A stretch of DNA of 64,000 nucleotides from Akebia trifoliata (GCA_017979445.1 CM030714.1:1922001-1986000); one strand, 5' to 3'. Positions 11,774 to 24,193 are shown, numbered from the stretch's first letter. Translations and numbers: made by a program. The notes: a model not told the origin generated them from the sequence alone.

Positions 11774-12143
11774 GGGGCACGTTCAATGGCAAATTTTTAT
11801 CAAACTTTTCGGCAAAACTTTTTCAAAACTTGAGTTAGAAGTTTTGGAATGGGCTGATTTTTGGTGAGGATGATCTCTGGTGAGGAGATCATCCTCACCA
11901 AAAATCAGCCCATTCCAAAACTTCTAACCCATCAAAACAGTTAAAAAAATGGACGGTCCACGATTTTTCAACTTCTAAACATGGGTTAGAAGTTTTGGAA
12001 TGGGCTGATTTTTGGTGAGGATGATCTCCTCACCCTAGAGATCATCCTCACCAAAAATCAGCCCATTCCAAAACTTCTAACTTATGTTTTGAAAAATGTT
12101 TTTCCAAAAAGTTTGCTAAAAAGTTAGCCATTGAACGCTACCC
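11774..12143. mobile_element. Foldback element 3 (same core, different termini)
   Basis: Flanked by TA tracts. Termini GGGGCACGTTCAATGGC and (reverse complement of right end) GGGTAGCGTTCAATGGC differ from elements 1 and 2, yet the inner hairpin halves (GTTAGAAGTTTTGGAATGGG, GATTTTTGGTGAGGATGATC) and the ATGGACGGTCCACGATTTTT spacer are nearly the same. Confidence 0.75.
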
Positions 12144-12161
12144 TATATATATATATATATG

Positions 12162-12548
12162 TGTGAAGGGATCAACAACCAAATTCTCAAACCAAATCCT
12201 AGACAAAGCATTTTGTCTTATATGGGCTAAAATTTTTAGAATGGGCTGATTTTTTGTGAAGATGATATCTATGATGAGAAAATCATCCCCACAAAAAATC
12301 AGCAAATTCTAAAATTTCTAACCCTAATTTGTAAGATGAAGAATCGTGAACCGTCAATTTTTACCGTTAGTTTATAACCACTTTTCATGGGGTTAGAAGT
12401 TTTAGAATTGGCTGATTTTTTGTAAGGATGATCTACTAACTATAGAGATCATCCTAACAAAAAAATATTCCATTTAGAAACTTTTTAGTCATATAAGACA
12501 AAACTTTTTGTAGAACGTTGGCTAGGATTTTGTCAAAGAATGCTACAC
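12162..12548. mobile_element. Foldback element 4 (diverged)
   Basis: Between TA tracts; begins near GAAGGGATCAACAACC and ends near CAAAGAATGCTACAC. The core hairpins are recognisable (AATGGGCTGATTTTTTGTG; CTAACTATAGAGATCATCCT) but carry many substitutions, so this is an older copy or subfamily. Confidence 0.6.
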
Positions 12549-13019
12549 TATATATATATATATATCCTAAATCCTCTCTTTCATCTCTTTCTAGCCGAAA
12601 AAACAAAAACAAAAAAAAACTTTTTCTTTGCATCTAGTGAAATTAATTAATAAAATAAATATAGCCAAATTTGTCTTCAACCTCTTCTCAAGTACCTGTC
12701 CAAATATCCAATTATATAATGGAGTTTAGATTTCTTTAGGGGATTTCCCTTAAAATCTCAATTATATACTAACTGATGAAACCTTTGAACTTTTCACAAT
12801 CATAGAAACATTAACCTAAAAGTTAAGATCTTTAAACCTATAAACCAGAAAGCCTAAACCTATAAAATTTGATCGAGTTTAAATCTAAAATAAGGTCTAA
12901 ATCCCTTTTAACATATAGGTGGAGGTCCTGACTAAGGTAGAAGAAACTAATGGAACTACAAGCTCTACGCAACATGGTTTATGATAACAGAAGCTTCATT
13001 AGCCATATCGTCGGATCTT
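12549..13019. other. Non-coding spacer
   Basis: A TA tract (to about 12564), then AT-rich sequence with no recognised gene or repeat, absent from the right-hand copy of the block. Confidence 0.4.
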
Positions 13020-13225
13020 GATTTCCCGTCCGTCAGAGTTTGATAATTGTTTCCGAGAAGGGTTGCTGCGACTATGGTTTTTCGGGAGAGAGAATCCTAT
13101 CGATTTGGTTTTTTTTCTTTTATTTGGAGTCCGAGGGAAGAGGAGATTGACGTGGCAATGAGTAACGTGGCATAATCTCGAGATGTGTGTTGAAGAAATC
13201 CAACGATAGTTGAGGTCGTTCAGTT
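13020..13225 (-). repeat. Right arm of the inverted pair flanking the foldback cluster
   Basis: Read on the minus strand this gives TATCGTTGGATTTCTTCAAC, GATTATGCCACGT, CCACGTCAATCTCCTCTTCC and GATTCTCTCTCCCG, matching 10705-10880 with substitutions and a ~14-bp insertion. Confidence 0.7.
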
Positions 13226-13240
13226 CATATATATATATAT

Positions 13241-13602
13241 GGGTCAGGTTCCATAGACACATAAAACTACTCATAAAGCTATAACGTTTGTGTCTTATAT
13301 GGTTAAAAAGGTTTGGAATGGGCTGATTTTTTGTGAGGATGATCTCTATGGTGAGGGAATCATCCTAACAAAAAATCGTCCCATTCCAAAACTTCTAACC
13401 CCATCAAAAGTAGTTTACAAAAAATGGATGGTCTAAAATTTTTCAACTTGTAAATATGAGGCTAGAAATTTCATAATAGGCTGATTTTTGGCGAGGATGA
13501 TCTCCTCACAAAAAATCAGCACATTCCAAACATTTTTGCCCATATAAGACATAACACGTTGTAGCTTTATAAGTAGCTTTATTTGTATACATATCCTAAT
13601 CC
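13241..13602. mobile_element. Foldback element 5 (diverged termini)
   Basis: TA-flanked; starts GGGTCAGGTTCCATAGACAC. Its outer arms pair through AAAGCTATAACG / CGTTGTAGCTTTATAAG. The core hairpins (GGTTTGGAATGGGCTGATTT; GGCGAGGATGATCTCCTCAC) match the other members. A TA tract (13605-13618) and another (13637-13652) follow. Confidence 0.65.
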
Positions 13603-13800
13603 TATATATATATATATATGTACTTGTCTCCCATGATATATATATATATATATACTTGTCTCCCATGAACGACCATGGGAGGGGAAATAAAATTGAAGTA
13701 ATCTAGCTTTAGAAATAATAATAAATAACAAAAATATAAATAAAGAAAATAAGAAATTATATCCCTAATTAAATAAAAGATCTCAAGTGTATATACTTAC

Positions 13801-14591
13801 CTTTTGCGACGGTTGTATTCGTTAATGGTGGTGGCGCTGGTGCAGATTCATAGAAACGACAACTCTCGTATCTTGAATAACAACTTGGTTTAAGAATTGT
13901 TCCACCTATTTTCCCATTACAACAAATAGAAAACTGATTCACAGTATCTAATAAGCATCTGTTGCAATCAAATTGAGATAAATCTGGTGTACATTGCACT
14001 AGCCAATGTATTTTCGGATTATTTGTAACGTCTGCTTCTCCAGTTGCAAATTTTAGAGTCGAAGACCCATTTGCAGCTATTCTTGCAAGCCCATTCATCA
14101 ACTCGTTCACTTTTGTATTAAATTGATTTGAGTTTAAGAGACCTTGCCCATTCGCTATATCATAATTCGGCCAATTCTGCATAGTGGAGAAGATGGATCG
14201 ATTAGAGTACCTTAACATGCACTCATCATACCATATAATTGACTCTATCTGTGTTCGACAATGTTGGATGATGGCTTTGCTTGCTGTCTCCACACAATTC
14301 TTACACACATCAGCTGTAACATCTCCTCTACAAAGGAAAAGGCCATATGCTTTATCAGGAGGGTTTTGGCCTATGCTGGTGTTGAAAAAATGATTATTGG
14401 GTGTGGCATTAAAAGATAAAGAAGAGAATAGTGGATTGAGATTAAAACGAAATGGACTATTATTAGTGTAATCTGCTTCTTCACAAGAGTTGCCTACAAA
14501 CGACAGGTTGGGTTTGGGCAGTGGTCAGACCATCATAAATGAGGATGGAACAGAGAAATTTGAAGAAAACCATTGTTGGTTTTGGGGCCAT
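13801..14591 (-). pseudogene. CRK exon 1 (ectodomain) with a frameshift
   Basis: Start at 14591 (MAPKPTMVFFKFL) opens a signal peptide. Two DUF26 domains follow with C-X8-C-X2-C motifs (CRGDVTADVCKNC; CTPDLSQFDCNRC), and the exon ends at 13801 before a GTAAGT donor in phase 1. A one-base difference near 14490-14500, relative to both paralogues (36512-37301 and 60486-61274), shifts the frame just after the signal peptide, giving a stop at VVCRQLL. Most of the sequence is paired with the frame starting at 14308. It is the natural 5' exon of the truncated CRK at 1510-3090, across an intron of about 10.7 kb. Because the defect is one base, assembly error is possible. Confidence 0.82.
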
Positions 14592-15330
14592 TTTGAATTG
14601 AAGGGACCTAATTGTGAAGATTTTACTATTATGGATTGATGAGGATGAATATTTAATGGGTGTGAATTTATCTTTAGAGGACTTGGGAAAGTCGACATTT
14701 GAAATAATCGAAGTCAAAATCGATTTCTCATGGTGGAAGAGAGACTGGGACAAAAGTGGAACATTGAAGGCTCGTCAAACGTGTTGGCTCCGAACCTGAC
14801 TTATATAGAGGGAAAATGTTGCTTGGACCGAGGAACCATGTAGAGCATGGACCAAGATCCACACTAGAGCCACGTGAACATAGACAATAGATGAGTCATT
14901 AAAAACAGACTTATCTGGAATTTTATTCATATTTCTCATCACATTAAATGCATTATAGGATATTTTTGGAAAATAAAAACTCATTTTATTTAAATAGAGT
15001 GCATTGATATGTTTAGAATAATGATGTTCTGACGCCTGCCTCTGACATACACCCCTATCATAGAACTGTAGATCATTTGCCTTGAGATACATAGAATCAT
15101 AAATCTTTTTCTTGTGTATCCCAAGGAAAATTATATACGGCTCTGTGGTGTATGTCGGGGGCGGGTGGCGTCAGATTATCATGACTCATATGTTTATTAT
15201 TGGTCCAACAAGCGTAGGCCGTCAATTGAGAAGCCAAAGCACGTCAGGTTTATAAACCCTATTAGAGTTCTAGTAATCCCATCAATAATCAATAGTTTTT
15301 TTTTCCTCCATTTTATCTAAGTTGTTTATT
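14592..15330 (-). promoter_or_regulatory. CRK promoter region (copy 1) with TATA box
   Basis: The region upstream of the CRK start is conserved in four places in the window. On the minus strand CTATATAAGTCAGG (about 14797-14810) is a good TATA box, about 210 bp before the ATG. The distal part (14930-15110, GAGTGCATTGATATGTTTAG and GTAGATCATTTGCCTTGAG) recurs upstream of the other copies and as orphan pieces at 27183-27345 and 54795-55255. Confidence 0.6.
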
Positions 15331-15485
15331 TTGATTGTTGCAACATTTAACATTAATAAAATTGAATTTCATAAATAACAGAATAGATCTCTTAAAGACC
15401 TTTTAAAAACTACTCCTTTACCTGCCACAGCCAAGACAATTCCTTCCCAACACTTTCATGGGGACAAATACAAGCGACAGATTAC

Positions 15486-15735
15486 CACTACATGAAAACT
15501 ATAAAATTCTACAGAAAAAATTGACGGGCCAAGGCCCATGAATTTTAGAAACCGAATTTTGACTTTTTAGGACTGTTGAAATTCTTTATGTTCCCAGATT
15601 TGACGGCTTAGAGCTGTCGAATTTCTCTCATCCTTCTTTAATTTCACAGATTTGGCTCGTCAAAAAACAAATTTGACAATAAAAAATTCAATGTCAATTT
15701 GACGGCCCAAAGCCGTCAAATTTGGGCTTTTTACA
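15486..15735. mobile_element. CACTA-like element end with subterminal palindromes
   Basis: CACTACATGAAAACT resembles the CACTACAAGAAAA terminus of CACTA (En/Spm) transposons. It is followed by repeated TTGACGGGCC, TTTGACGGC and GACGGCCCAAAGCCGTC motifs in both orientations, as in CACTA subterminal regions. No transposase seen. Duplicated at 62168-62418; related pieces at 30165-30215 and 37800-37925. Confidence 0.45.
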
Positions 15736-17400
15736 CATTCTATACCCTTCACATCACTCTCGGAGCTCTACATGTCAATCAGATACTCTATCGTCTAAAC
15801 ATCGTTAACTACCCCACAAATCGTGCTAAATTCATTATTTCTCTATGTGCACACCATCATAATCTACAAGTCTTCATCAACGTAAGTTGTCGATAATTGA
15901 TCGATTAAATAACATTCACCTAATAGAGTTAAAATCCATACTTACACATCAATAGTGTCAAAAAAGAGATGAGTAGTCTTTATTTCATTAGGTACAAAGC
16001 TTATATTGGGAAATCTCTTCACACATTCTAATTTTCTTTAAATGGCAGTGTGATTGAAACATGTTTTGGAATCAAACCAAGTTTAAAGGAGAGAGAATGT
16101 GACATCCACTCTCTCTTTCAAGCTGTCTGTCTTTGATCTTTAAGTAGGCATTCTTGAGAGGGAATACTCTAAAAAGGTAAGAGAAAAAGACCCATATACA
16201 AGTGAAATTCAAGCTTGATAGTCCCTGCATGTTACGTACACACCAAAATAAGCTTGATTGGTGGTTGGTTAGTAACCATTATCTTTTAAGAATCTAAAAT
16301 ATGCCTAAATTCAATGATAAGAAATTGTCAGAATTGACAATGAGAATCAATGTAAATTACAAATCAAAAGTAAAGAAAGCGTGATACAAAATTTATGTGG
16401 TTCGGCAAGATTTCCTACATCTAGGGGGCGATGATGAGACCTTTGAACAAGTTCTTTGACGACCACGATTACAATCTCTCAATCTCACTTCCTCTCAGAA
16501 AAATTGAAAATCCTTTAAAAAGATCCTAAAACAAGTTGACTATTAATTCGTCATCCATGTAAAGGTGAAATTACCGTGTGAACAAAAGTTACGAAATTGA
16601 GTATGTGTGTGTTTGGTAACACTTCTGGAAGTCTGGAAGTGATCCACCTATAAAATTTAGAGTTCAGAAGCTTATTTTCCCTTTGTTTTGTTTTGTTTTA
16701 GATTTTAAATTTTAGAATCAAATTTAGAAGTTTTGAACCAATGATTTGAGGGACATGAAACTTCTAAAGTTTGATTTTCCAGTTTCTGAACTTCAAAAGT
16801 GTTACCAAACATAACCTATTTGTTTGTTCTTATGCTAATACAAAGGTACCTCCAAAGAAAATGCACAAACATAGCAACCATTATCATCATCATTAGTTTC
16901 ATAAAATTCGAATGTCAAATATTTGAGTTTCGATAAATGAATTCAAAGTCCATTCAAATCTATTCAGAACCACATCTTATGTTACTATAATAATGCTTGT
17001 AAATGACTTCAATCTTTTTATTTTTTTTTATCTCTATTCATGTTCATTTGGATCTACTTATCGTTCTTATAAGACTTTCATATTAAATATTTATTCTAAT
17101 TGAGATTGTAATTGACCTTTGTTTTGTTTTATGTGCCATTAGTTTATTTGCATATTTGATTATTCATAAATCGGACAAAAATAATTATTCCACGTGGCAT
17201 TTTAAGATTGAGAGTCTTTCTTTTGTTACCCCGTCAAGCAAGCAAAATAACGTGTCAAAATGAAGCTAAAGCTGAGAGGAGCGTTGATCTTATAATAAAT
17301 TGCTTGATCTCAGGGTATAAAAAATACCCATGATTTTTTTAATTGAATAACAAATTCCTGCCACAGATATGATTTTCAAGTCCAATATCTGGCTTCTGTT
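15736..17400. other. Duplicated intergenic DNA (equivalent to 62419-64000)
   Basis: Nearly identical to the right end of the window, including GTATGTGTGTGTTTGGTAAC and CATTTTAAGATTGAGAGTC. No coding sequence recognised. It is upstream of the CRK promoter copy. Confidence 0.7.
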
Positions 17401-17822
17401 CCACTAAATAAGAATTATGACCAAATGAAATTTCGTTGAAATCAAACCAACCCAAACCGAATTAAAGTTAGTTTGATTCGATTCTATAGATTGTCAATAT
17501 TCTATAAATTGTAAGTAATATTTTTTAATAAAAAAATAAATATAAAATTTTATATAATAAATCACAAATCAATTCATAAAAAATCATTAGTTTATCCATA
17601 AAAGATCACTAATATAGTCTAATTCCTAAAATAATTTATAATTATTATTATATACATATATATTTATTTTGAATCGAGATCGAATCAAATCAAATTGATC
17701 GATTTTCCTTTTTTGTAACCTAGAACCGAACCTCAACTTGTTCCAAATTGAATCAAACCACCCCAAAGCTATCGGTTTGGTTCAATTCTCGGCTTGAATT
17801 GAACCAAGTTGCACCCATACTT
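17400..17822. mobile_element. hAT-type MITE, left end missing
   Basis: Matches the complete 525-bp element at 56810-57334. The right end (CCAAGTTGCACCCATA then CTTAAAAC) is present, the left terminus is deleted near 17400. The flanking CTTAAAAC agrees with the 8-bp duplication of the other copy. Confidence 0.6.
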
Positions 17823-18498
17823 AAAACTGATTTATTTTATGAAAGATTTACCAGACAGACCTATCTGTTGCAATTTCATTACAAAAAATACTTTATCGAA
17901 GTATTAGGGATGTCAATGGGTTTCCAATTAATTGATATTTGAATAAAAATAAAATTGATTATCTTGGTTCCAAGACTATATATTTCGTAGTTTGACCCGA
18001 GTATTTTTATATCAGAACTAGTAAGACTTGAAATCATTATCGCATACAATGCCACAAATGGTCCCCAGATTTTATTTTATATTGACATTATATTTTAAAG
18101 GAATCAAACCATAAAACTGACAAATTCCAATAGTTTTCAGTGTGAATTTAAACAATAAGGAGCCATTTGGTTTGGATTCTAGACTCCAATTTTTTTTTTT
18201 GTTGTTGTTGCATGATCTGATTTTAGAATCCAACAATACATTTGATGCAGATTATAGATGGGATTCTCCGATATTTAGAATAAAAAATAGACAAATATAT
18301 ATATATATATATTTGTTGGGATTTAGGAATATGTTTCTAGTGCTAAAATAATGATTTTTGCAATTAGTAATTCATATCACAACCATGGAACATAATCATA
18401 AAAATGAAATTATAATCCTACCAATAACAAAAAGTCTTATCTAAAAAATTTGGAGTCAGCAAAATAAATTTTATTCCTCCATTTCACTTTGTTTAGAA
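17823..18498. other. Duplicated intergenic DNA
   Basis: Corresponds to 57335-58023 with a (TA)n microsatellite near 18295-18311. No gene recognised. Confidence 0.6.
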
Positions 18499-19774
18499 TA
18501 GGAGTATAACTTGATTCGGGTTGGTTCGGTTTAGAGCAAAATCATAATTGAACGGACCAAGGTCGGTTCGATTATATAAGAACCATAACCGAACCGAATT
18601 GGTCTAGAACCAAACCGACCTTAATTCGATTTGGTTCGGTTCGGTTTCATGGGTTGCCAAAAACTTCTTAAAGAAATGTTTTTAGGGACTGTTTTAACAC
18701 TAAATCTAGATTTTTTTTAGCGACTATTTAAATGAGGCAAAAGAAATCTGATTTTTGGGTGCTTCTTTGATGGTAACCAATCAGGTTTTTCTTTAGACTG
18801 TTTGTTGTACCAAAAAATGAGATTTTATATCACGATAAAACAAATATATGGGGTTAGTGTTGGTGCTAAAAAAAAAAAGTGGTGTTTGGATTGATGATAT
18901 ACATCTAAAAAAAGATTTTTGGGGATGTTAAAATGGCGCAAAACTCAGATTTTTTGGGGTGCAAAATGTTGGTTTTCTGTCAACTGGTTTGTGGATTCAA
19001 ATACTAATTTTTTTGAGACTATTCTAAAGGGGCTAATAACTGAGTTCGTGGGATCGTTTTAGTTGTGTAAAAATCAATTTGGAGGGATTGTTTCGGTGCC
19101 TAAAACTCAAGATTTGGAACTACTTTTTGTGGTGCAACAACACCATTTTTTAAGGTTAGAAACTGATTTTGTGGGAATAGGTTTAATGCTACAAAACAGA
19201 ATTTCTTGGGATTGTTTTAATGCTATGGAAAATATTTTTGGGATTGTTTTTTCCAATTAATTATATATGAGAGAAATATAAAGATAGACAGAAAGACAGT
19301 CGCAACTCGAACCTTGCAAGAAATGAGAGAGAGGGAAAAAGATCCGCCGGCCACCAGAGTTGAGAGACATCCCGCAGCTCGTAGTCGCACCTCAGCCTAG
19401 CAAATTGCAAGAATCGAGAGAGATAGATAGCTAGATAGAGAGAGGGATGGGCCACCGACCATCGAAGTTGAGAGGCAGCCTACAACTACACCTCATCTAC
19501 AAAAGACGAGAGAGAAATATAGTAGAGGAGGGAAAAAAGGAAAGGGACGTCTCCTTATTCCTTAAGGTTTTGAAAAAAAATCGTATTTTATTTTAAAATA
19601 ACATGTTGGTTCGGTTATTTACAAAGCTTGAATCGAGAACTGAACCAAACCCATCGATTCATCATTTTTTTAATCCGAAACCAAACCGTTACTCAATCTA
19701 AACCAAACCAAATTAGCCTAAAATTCACGATTTTGTTCGATTCTCGGTTTGAACCGGATTAAGTTGCACCCCTA
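18499..19774. mobile_element. Non-autonomous hAT-like element, ~1.28 kb
   Basis: Imperfect terminal inverted repeats: left TAGGAGTATAACTTGATTCG, right (reverse complement) TAGGGGTGCAACTTAATCCG. Flanking 8-bp sequences are GTTTAGAA (18491-18498) and GTTTAGAG (19775-19782). The truncated paralogue at 58024 is preceded by GTTTAGAG, restoring a perfect 8-bp duplication, the hallmark of hAT insertion. The interior has no transposase; it carries reiterated GGTTCGGTT motifs and short repeats (ATTTTTTGGGG-like). Confidence 0.75.
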
Positions 19775-19782
19775 GTTTAGAG

Positions 19783-20209
19783 CGAAGTTTCGAAAAGCAG
19801 TATAGCCAAATGAGATACTAAAAATAGGGCTTAAAATGAGTTGGGTTCATGTTGGGTTTGAGTAATCCATATCTAAATTTGAATTCTTAATATGGACTTA
19901 GATTCGAGTCCGACATAGATCCTATTAACTAAAATCATATCTGAACCATTTTGCTTTCACTCAACTTGTATCCGGTTTTGACCCTACCAAATTACATGAT
20001 TCAAGTCGAATAATTTCAAATTGTTCAACATATTTGTTATATTTTTTTTCTAATTACTATAATATTCTGTTTTAAAGGGTGACAATCTTAACATGACTCA
20101 AAATTAGTGAGTTCGGATCATACTAGTGTTAAAAATCAGCTCAATCCAAAACTTTTAATCTATATTTTGAAAAATCATTGTTTTTATATATGTCCCTTGA
20201 ACCGCCCCC

Positions 20210-20211
<2 letters not shown>
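19783..20211. other. AT-rich spacer with a half copy of the foldback core
   Basis: Mostly unrecognised. At about 20127-20175 AAAAATCAGCTCAATCCAAAACTTTTAA is the right half of the palindromic core, ending near CCCTTGAACCGCCCCC and followed directly by a (TA)n tract, so it is a truncated family member. Confidence 0.5.

Positions 20212-20255
<44 letters not shown>
20212..20255. repeat. (TA)n microsatellite
   Basis: About 22 TA units abutting the truncated foldback element. Confidence 0.9.
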
Positions 20256-20259
<4 letters not shown>

Positions 20260-22920
20260 TAAATAATTATTTTTAATTTAAATAAATTTTATAATTTTAT
20301 TGAAATTTTGACAACATCTTCTCTTAAAAATAGACATGAAAATTTTCTAATAAAAAAAATACCTAATTTTGTTTAATTTAGTTTTGTATCTTATAATTGG
20401 TTTAATTTTTTATGTTTTTCTTTGCAGGGAAAATCTGAGCAGATGACAGAGTATATAAAGAAATTGAGGCTCTGCATCAAATGGTTTCAGGAACTTGAAG
20501 GAAGCTATCTCCTTGAGCAGGAAAAGCTTCGAAATTTGTTGGAACTTGTAATTTATAATTTCGTCTTTCTTGTAGGAAATAGGGTCAAGGCAGGATTTTG
20601 AAAGAAACCCATTGGTGTTAAATTGATCTGCTTGTTTTGTTTCTACTTGATTAGAGGTGCAAACAAAACACAAAGTAGATGAGGTAAAATGTGCTTGTTT
20701 GGAAGAGAAACTTGCAAAGGTTGAATCCGAAAAGTTGGTAAGATAGACAGTCTCAAGCTTTTCTTTTTATAGTTGAAAATTATTGAATTTCATTTCTCAA
20801 TTTATTTGATTGTTAGTGCTTCTAAACTGTTTCTTCTCCGAATATGAAAATCAGACTGCAATTGATTCCTATAAAAGTGAGAAAGAAGCTAGAGTTGCTG
20901 TTGAGGGAAATCTAGCTTCTTTGGCAGTAGGGCTTGGAAGAGTTCAGCAAGAACTAAAAAGCACCAATCAAAGGGTAACATTAAATATGCAATTCCTGTG
21001 TTTTAATTATCTTCATACCGAGTATATCTCTGTGTTTTAATTCATTTACTGTTTTTTCCGTACTTTCCTTCTCTACATTTTTTATATCAAGAATCCTGCA
21101 TTAGAGTTCTGTATCTCCAAGTCCCCGATAGGGATTATATATTGAACTGTTGGAATTGTAGAGATGAAACTAGAACATAAAAATGGATGGATTGTCGAAC
21201 TCACATGGGTGAAAGACAAGATAGATTGTTTGGTGAGTGATTGCCTCATTGTCAGAGGTTGAGTACTTGAGATACCCGAATTAGGGTAGAGTTGATAGGT
21301 GCGTAGGTTTTGGATGAATGTAGGATAAGGAGATTGCTTAGGATGACCAGTGTTTCCAGGAATAGACGGGTAAATGGTTCCCCCTTTGTATCTTTTTACT
21401 CCTAAAGATTAAGGGGTAAGTGTGGAAGGTATGCTGATGATGGTGGTTCCAGAGAATGGTAGGTCAGTGGGGGTTTTGGTTACTAACTTTCTATTGTCTT
21501 TAACAGTGGGATAGTAAACCACAAGGTAGGCGTAACATGCATCGTTCATAAAGGGCCTGAAATAACACATTTTATGCTGGTCCTTTTCACCAATCATAGC
21601 CTTTAGTATCAATTATTTGTGTTCAAAATATCAATATCATGGTAAAAAGGGTCTAGACAGAATTATAAACTTGGTTTAGGGGACACGAGTTTTTAACTAT
21701 TTTTTTTAAAACCTTTTTCTTATTGTATTTCTTCCAAAATAGTGGACCCTTTAAAGGCTTCTTTAGTCCTCAAGTTGACCGTCTCATCCCTTTTCATTTT
21801 ACCCTTTTACTTGATTCTTTATGTATAATCTTGATTCAACATTGGGAGAAGTTCTGTAGTTTCTCTTCTTAAATTTTGCCGATTATTTCATCATTATGAT
21901 TTATAAGAGTAGTCCTTCGTTTAGAGAAGACAGGTTTTCCACATGCAAGACTTTGTTGAAACTTATCCATTACCAGGTCCTAAAGATTGATTGCGTTAAG
22001 ATTACTTATGGGTAAACCTACTTGCACTGCAACTTATTATTGAAGGCCATCACAGTTTCTCCTTTAATGTGGATACCTGCATAATACTCATGCTATGGCT
22101 CACCTTAAAACATGTGACAATTTCAACACACTTTAGCACTATGATACATAGATTCTAATTAAAGGGTGAAGCACCTGTGTTAATTTCCAATACTTCATCA
22201 TTGACTCTAGCGTGGTGCTTTTGGTGATTTTCTCACCTTGTAGTAAGAGATTGGTTAGCATTTATCTTCCTTTTGGGTTCTATCCTGTCCAATCTAAATA
22301 GTTGTAGCAAATATACCACTAAACTTAATTTTTTTGATTTTTTTTTTTTTAAATACTGCACATTTTAGTTGTAGCCTGTCAGCTATTTTTTTTAATCTTA
22401 TCTTCTCATATTCCGTAACTGACATCTTTTTAGCTGCATGGTGTTATTTTCTTAGGCTTCTCAGGATGAAGCTTCCAAGCACAAGGAAGGATTAATAAAT
22501 GAAGTGGGATGTCTTAAGGTTTCAGATTCAACAAATAAGAGATGATCGAGATTGTAACCAATCACTCATGCAGAATTTAACAGCAGAAGTAGCAAAGTAC
22601 AAAGAAAGTGCTGGGAAATCCTTTGCTGAGGTGGATAACCTTACAATGAAAGCAAATGCTCTCGAGGTTTGTTGGTAACATAAATCCCCCCTCCCTCTTC
22701 CTTAAAATTTTCTTGAATTGGTGAGTTCATGAGATTTTGCTTTCTTTTGCAGGAGACATGTTCTTCTCAGAGGGAGAAGTTACAGCTATTGCAGAACCAG
22801 TTGGCGGCTGCAAACGAAAAATTAAAGGTAATGCCCACATTTAGGAAACTCATTGTTATTTGAATAATATGTGTAATGGATTTGTTAGTTGAATATACGT
22901 GCAATAGATTATATATATAT

Positions 22921-23102
22921 GTCCAACATTAGGGAGCCAACATTGTTGTCCTATATGGCTTAGAAGTTTTGGAATGTGCTAATTTTTTGTGAGGATGATC
23001 TCTATGGTGAGGAGATCATCCTAAAAAAATCAGCCCATTCAGAAACTTCTAACCCATATAGGACAAATTTTGTCTCTCAACGTTGGCTGCAGAAAGGGAC
23101 CC
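22921..23102. mobile_element. Short foldback element in a kinesin-fragment intron
   Basis: A 182-bp TA-flanked element, GTCCAACATTAGGGAGCC at the left and GGCTGCAGAAAGGGACC at the right, with inner arms GCCAACATTGTTGTCCTATA / TATAGGACAAATTTTGTC and a single copy of the core hairpin (AGAAGTTTTGGAATGTGC...GAAACTTCTAACCC). It shows the minimal one-hairpin form of the family. Confidence 0.65.
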
Positions 23103-24193
23103 TATATATATAATGGATGTAGGTGCTCCATAACAATTTTTCTTGTGTGGATATTGGTGCATAACTAACTATATAATAGTGCTGATTGAAGTTGATGCGT
23201 GTTCACTCTTTTTAGTGGCCGATTTAACCACTATGGAGACAATGACAGAATTTCAAGGGCAGAAGAGACTCATCCAAGACTTACAAAATCGACTAGCAGA
23301 TGCAGAGGTCCAAATCATTGAGGGAGATAAGCTGCATAATACAATACTGGTAGTGTTTTTATGCTTGCAGTTGGTGCTGGTGGTCTAATAAACTTCTTTG
23401 TGGCACTAAACTATATCTAAATTGCAGTAACTTAAGGGCAACATCCGTGAGTTCTGCAGAGTGCGGCCCTTATTACCTGACGATGGTGGTGGCAAAGAAA
23501 CCCCAGTTATCGGTTATCCTACGTCAACAGAATCTCTTGGGCAGGGTATTGACTTGTTACAAAGTGGTAATCTTCATTCTGATATATCTGGTATTCTCCA
23601 GTATAAGCAAATGTAGTTAAGTTTCATGAAATCTTCATAAAACATGTATTGCTTGTGTTGTGGTTTATTTTGGTCTCATCATAATTAGAATATGAGATAC
23701 TCATACACGATTCCATTGCTAGCAGGACAAAAGCATCAATTTACATTTGATCAAGTATTCACACACGATTCTTCACAACAAGATGTTTTTGTGGAAATCT
23801 CGCAGCTGGTTCAGAGTGCCCTTGATGGGTATAAGGTGTGTTCCCTTACATTTTACTCATTATATTCAGCTGGCAAAAAATGAGAATAAAATGCCTGGTT
23901 TATGCATGCAGCTTGTTTTTCTTTAAGTTCTTCTTCCTTATTTAGCTGTGTTACTACTTCTGATAAATTCTCACACCCATTAAACTAGGGTAATTGACAT
24001 TTAAAGGGTGATTTTAGATGTGACAGGCACTCTATTTTTTTTTTTTTTTTTTTTTTGGTATCAGTAATGCTTATAAATATGAATTATACACCGAACAAGG
24101 TGACTTTTAAGACCTTTATTGAAAATGTTCTTACATAAATTGGTAGGTAATATGGTAGCATCTTTGGACGAATCATCTAGTTGAGTGTGTTGT

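Noticed and set aside
14775..15092. 105-codon minus-strand frame, nearly identical at 61458-61775
   Set aside because: Sits in the duplicated CRK promoter. The copies agree because the duplication is recent, and the frame is not kept upstream of the complete CRK in the same form.
15036..15200. tRNA or other structured RNA gene in the conserved promoter stretch
   Set aside because: No cloverleaf or A/B box pair could be fitted; it is better explained as duplicated promoter.
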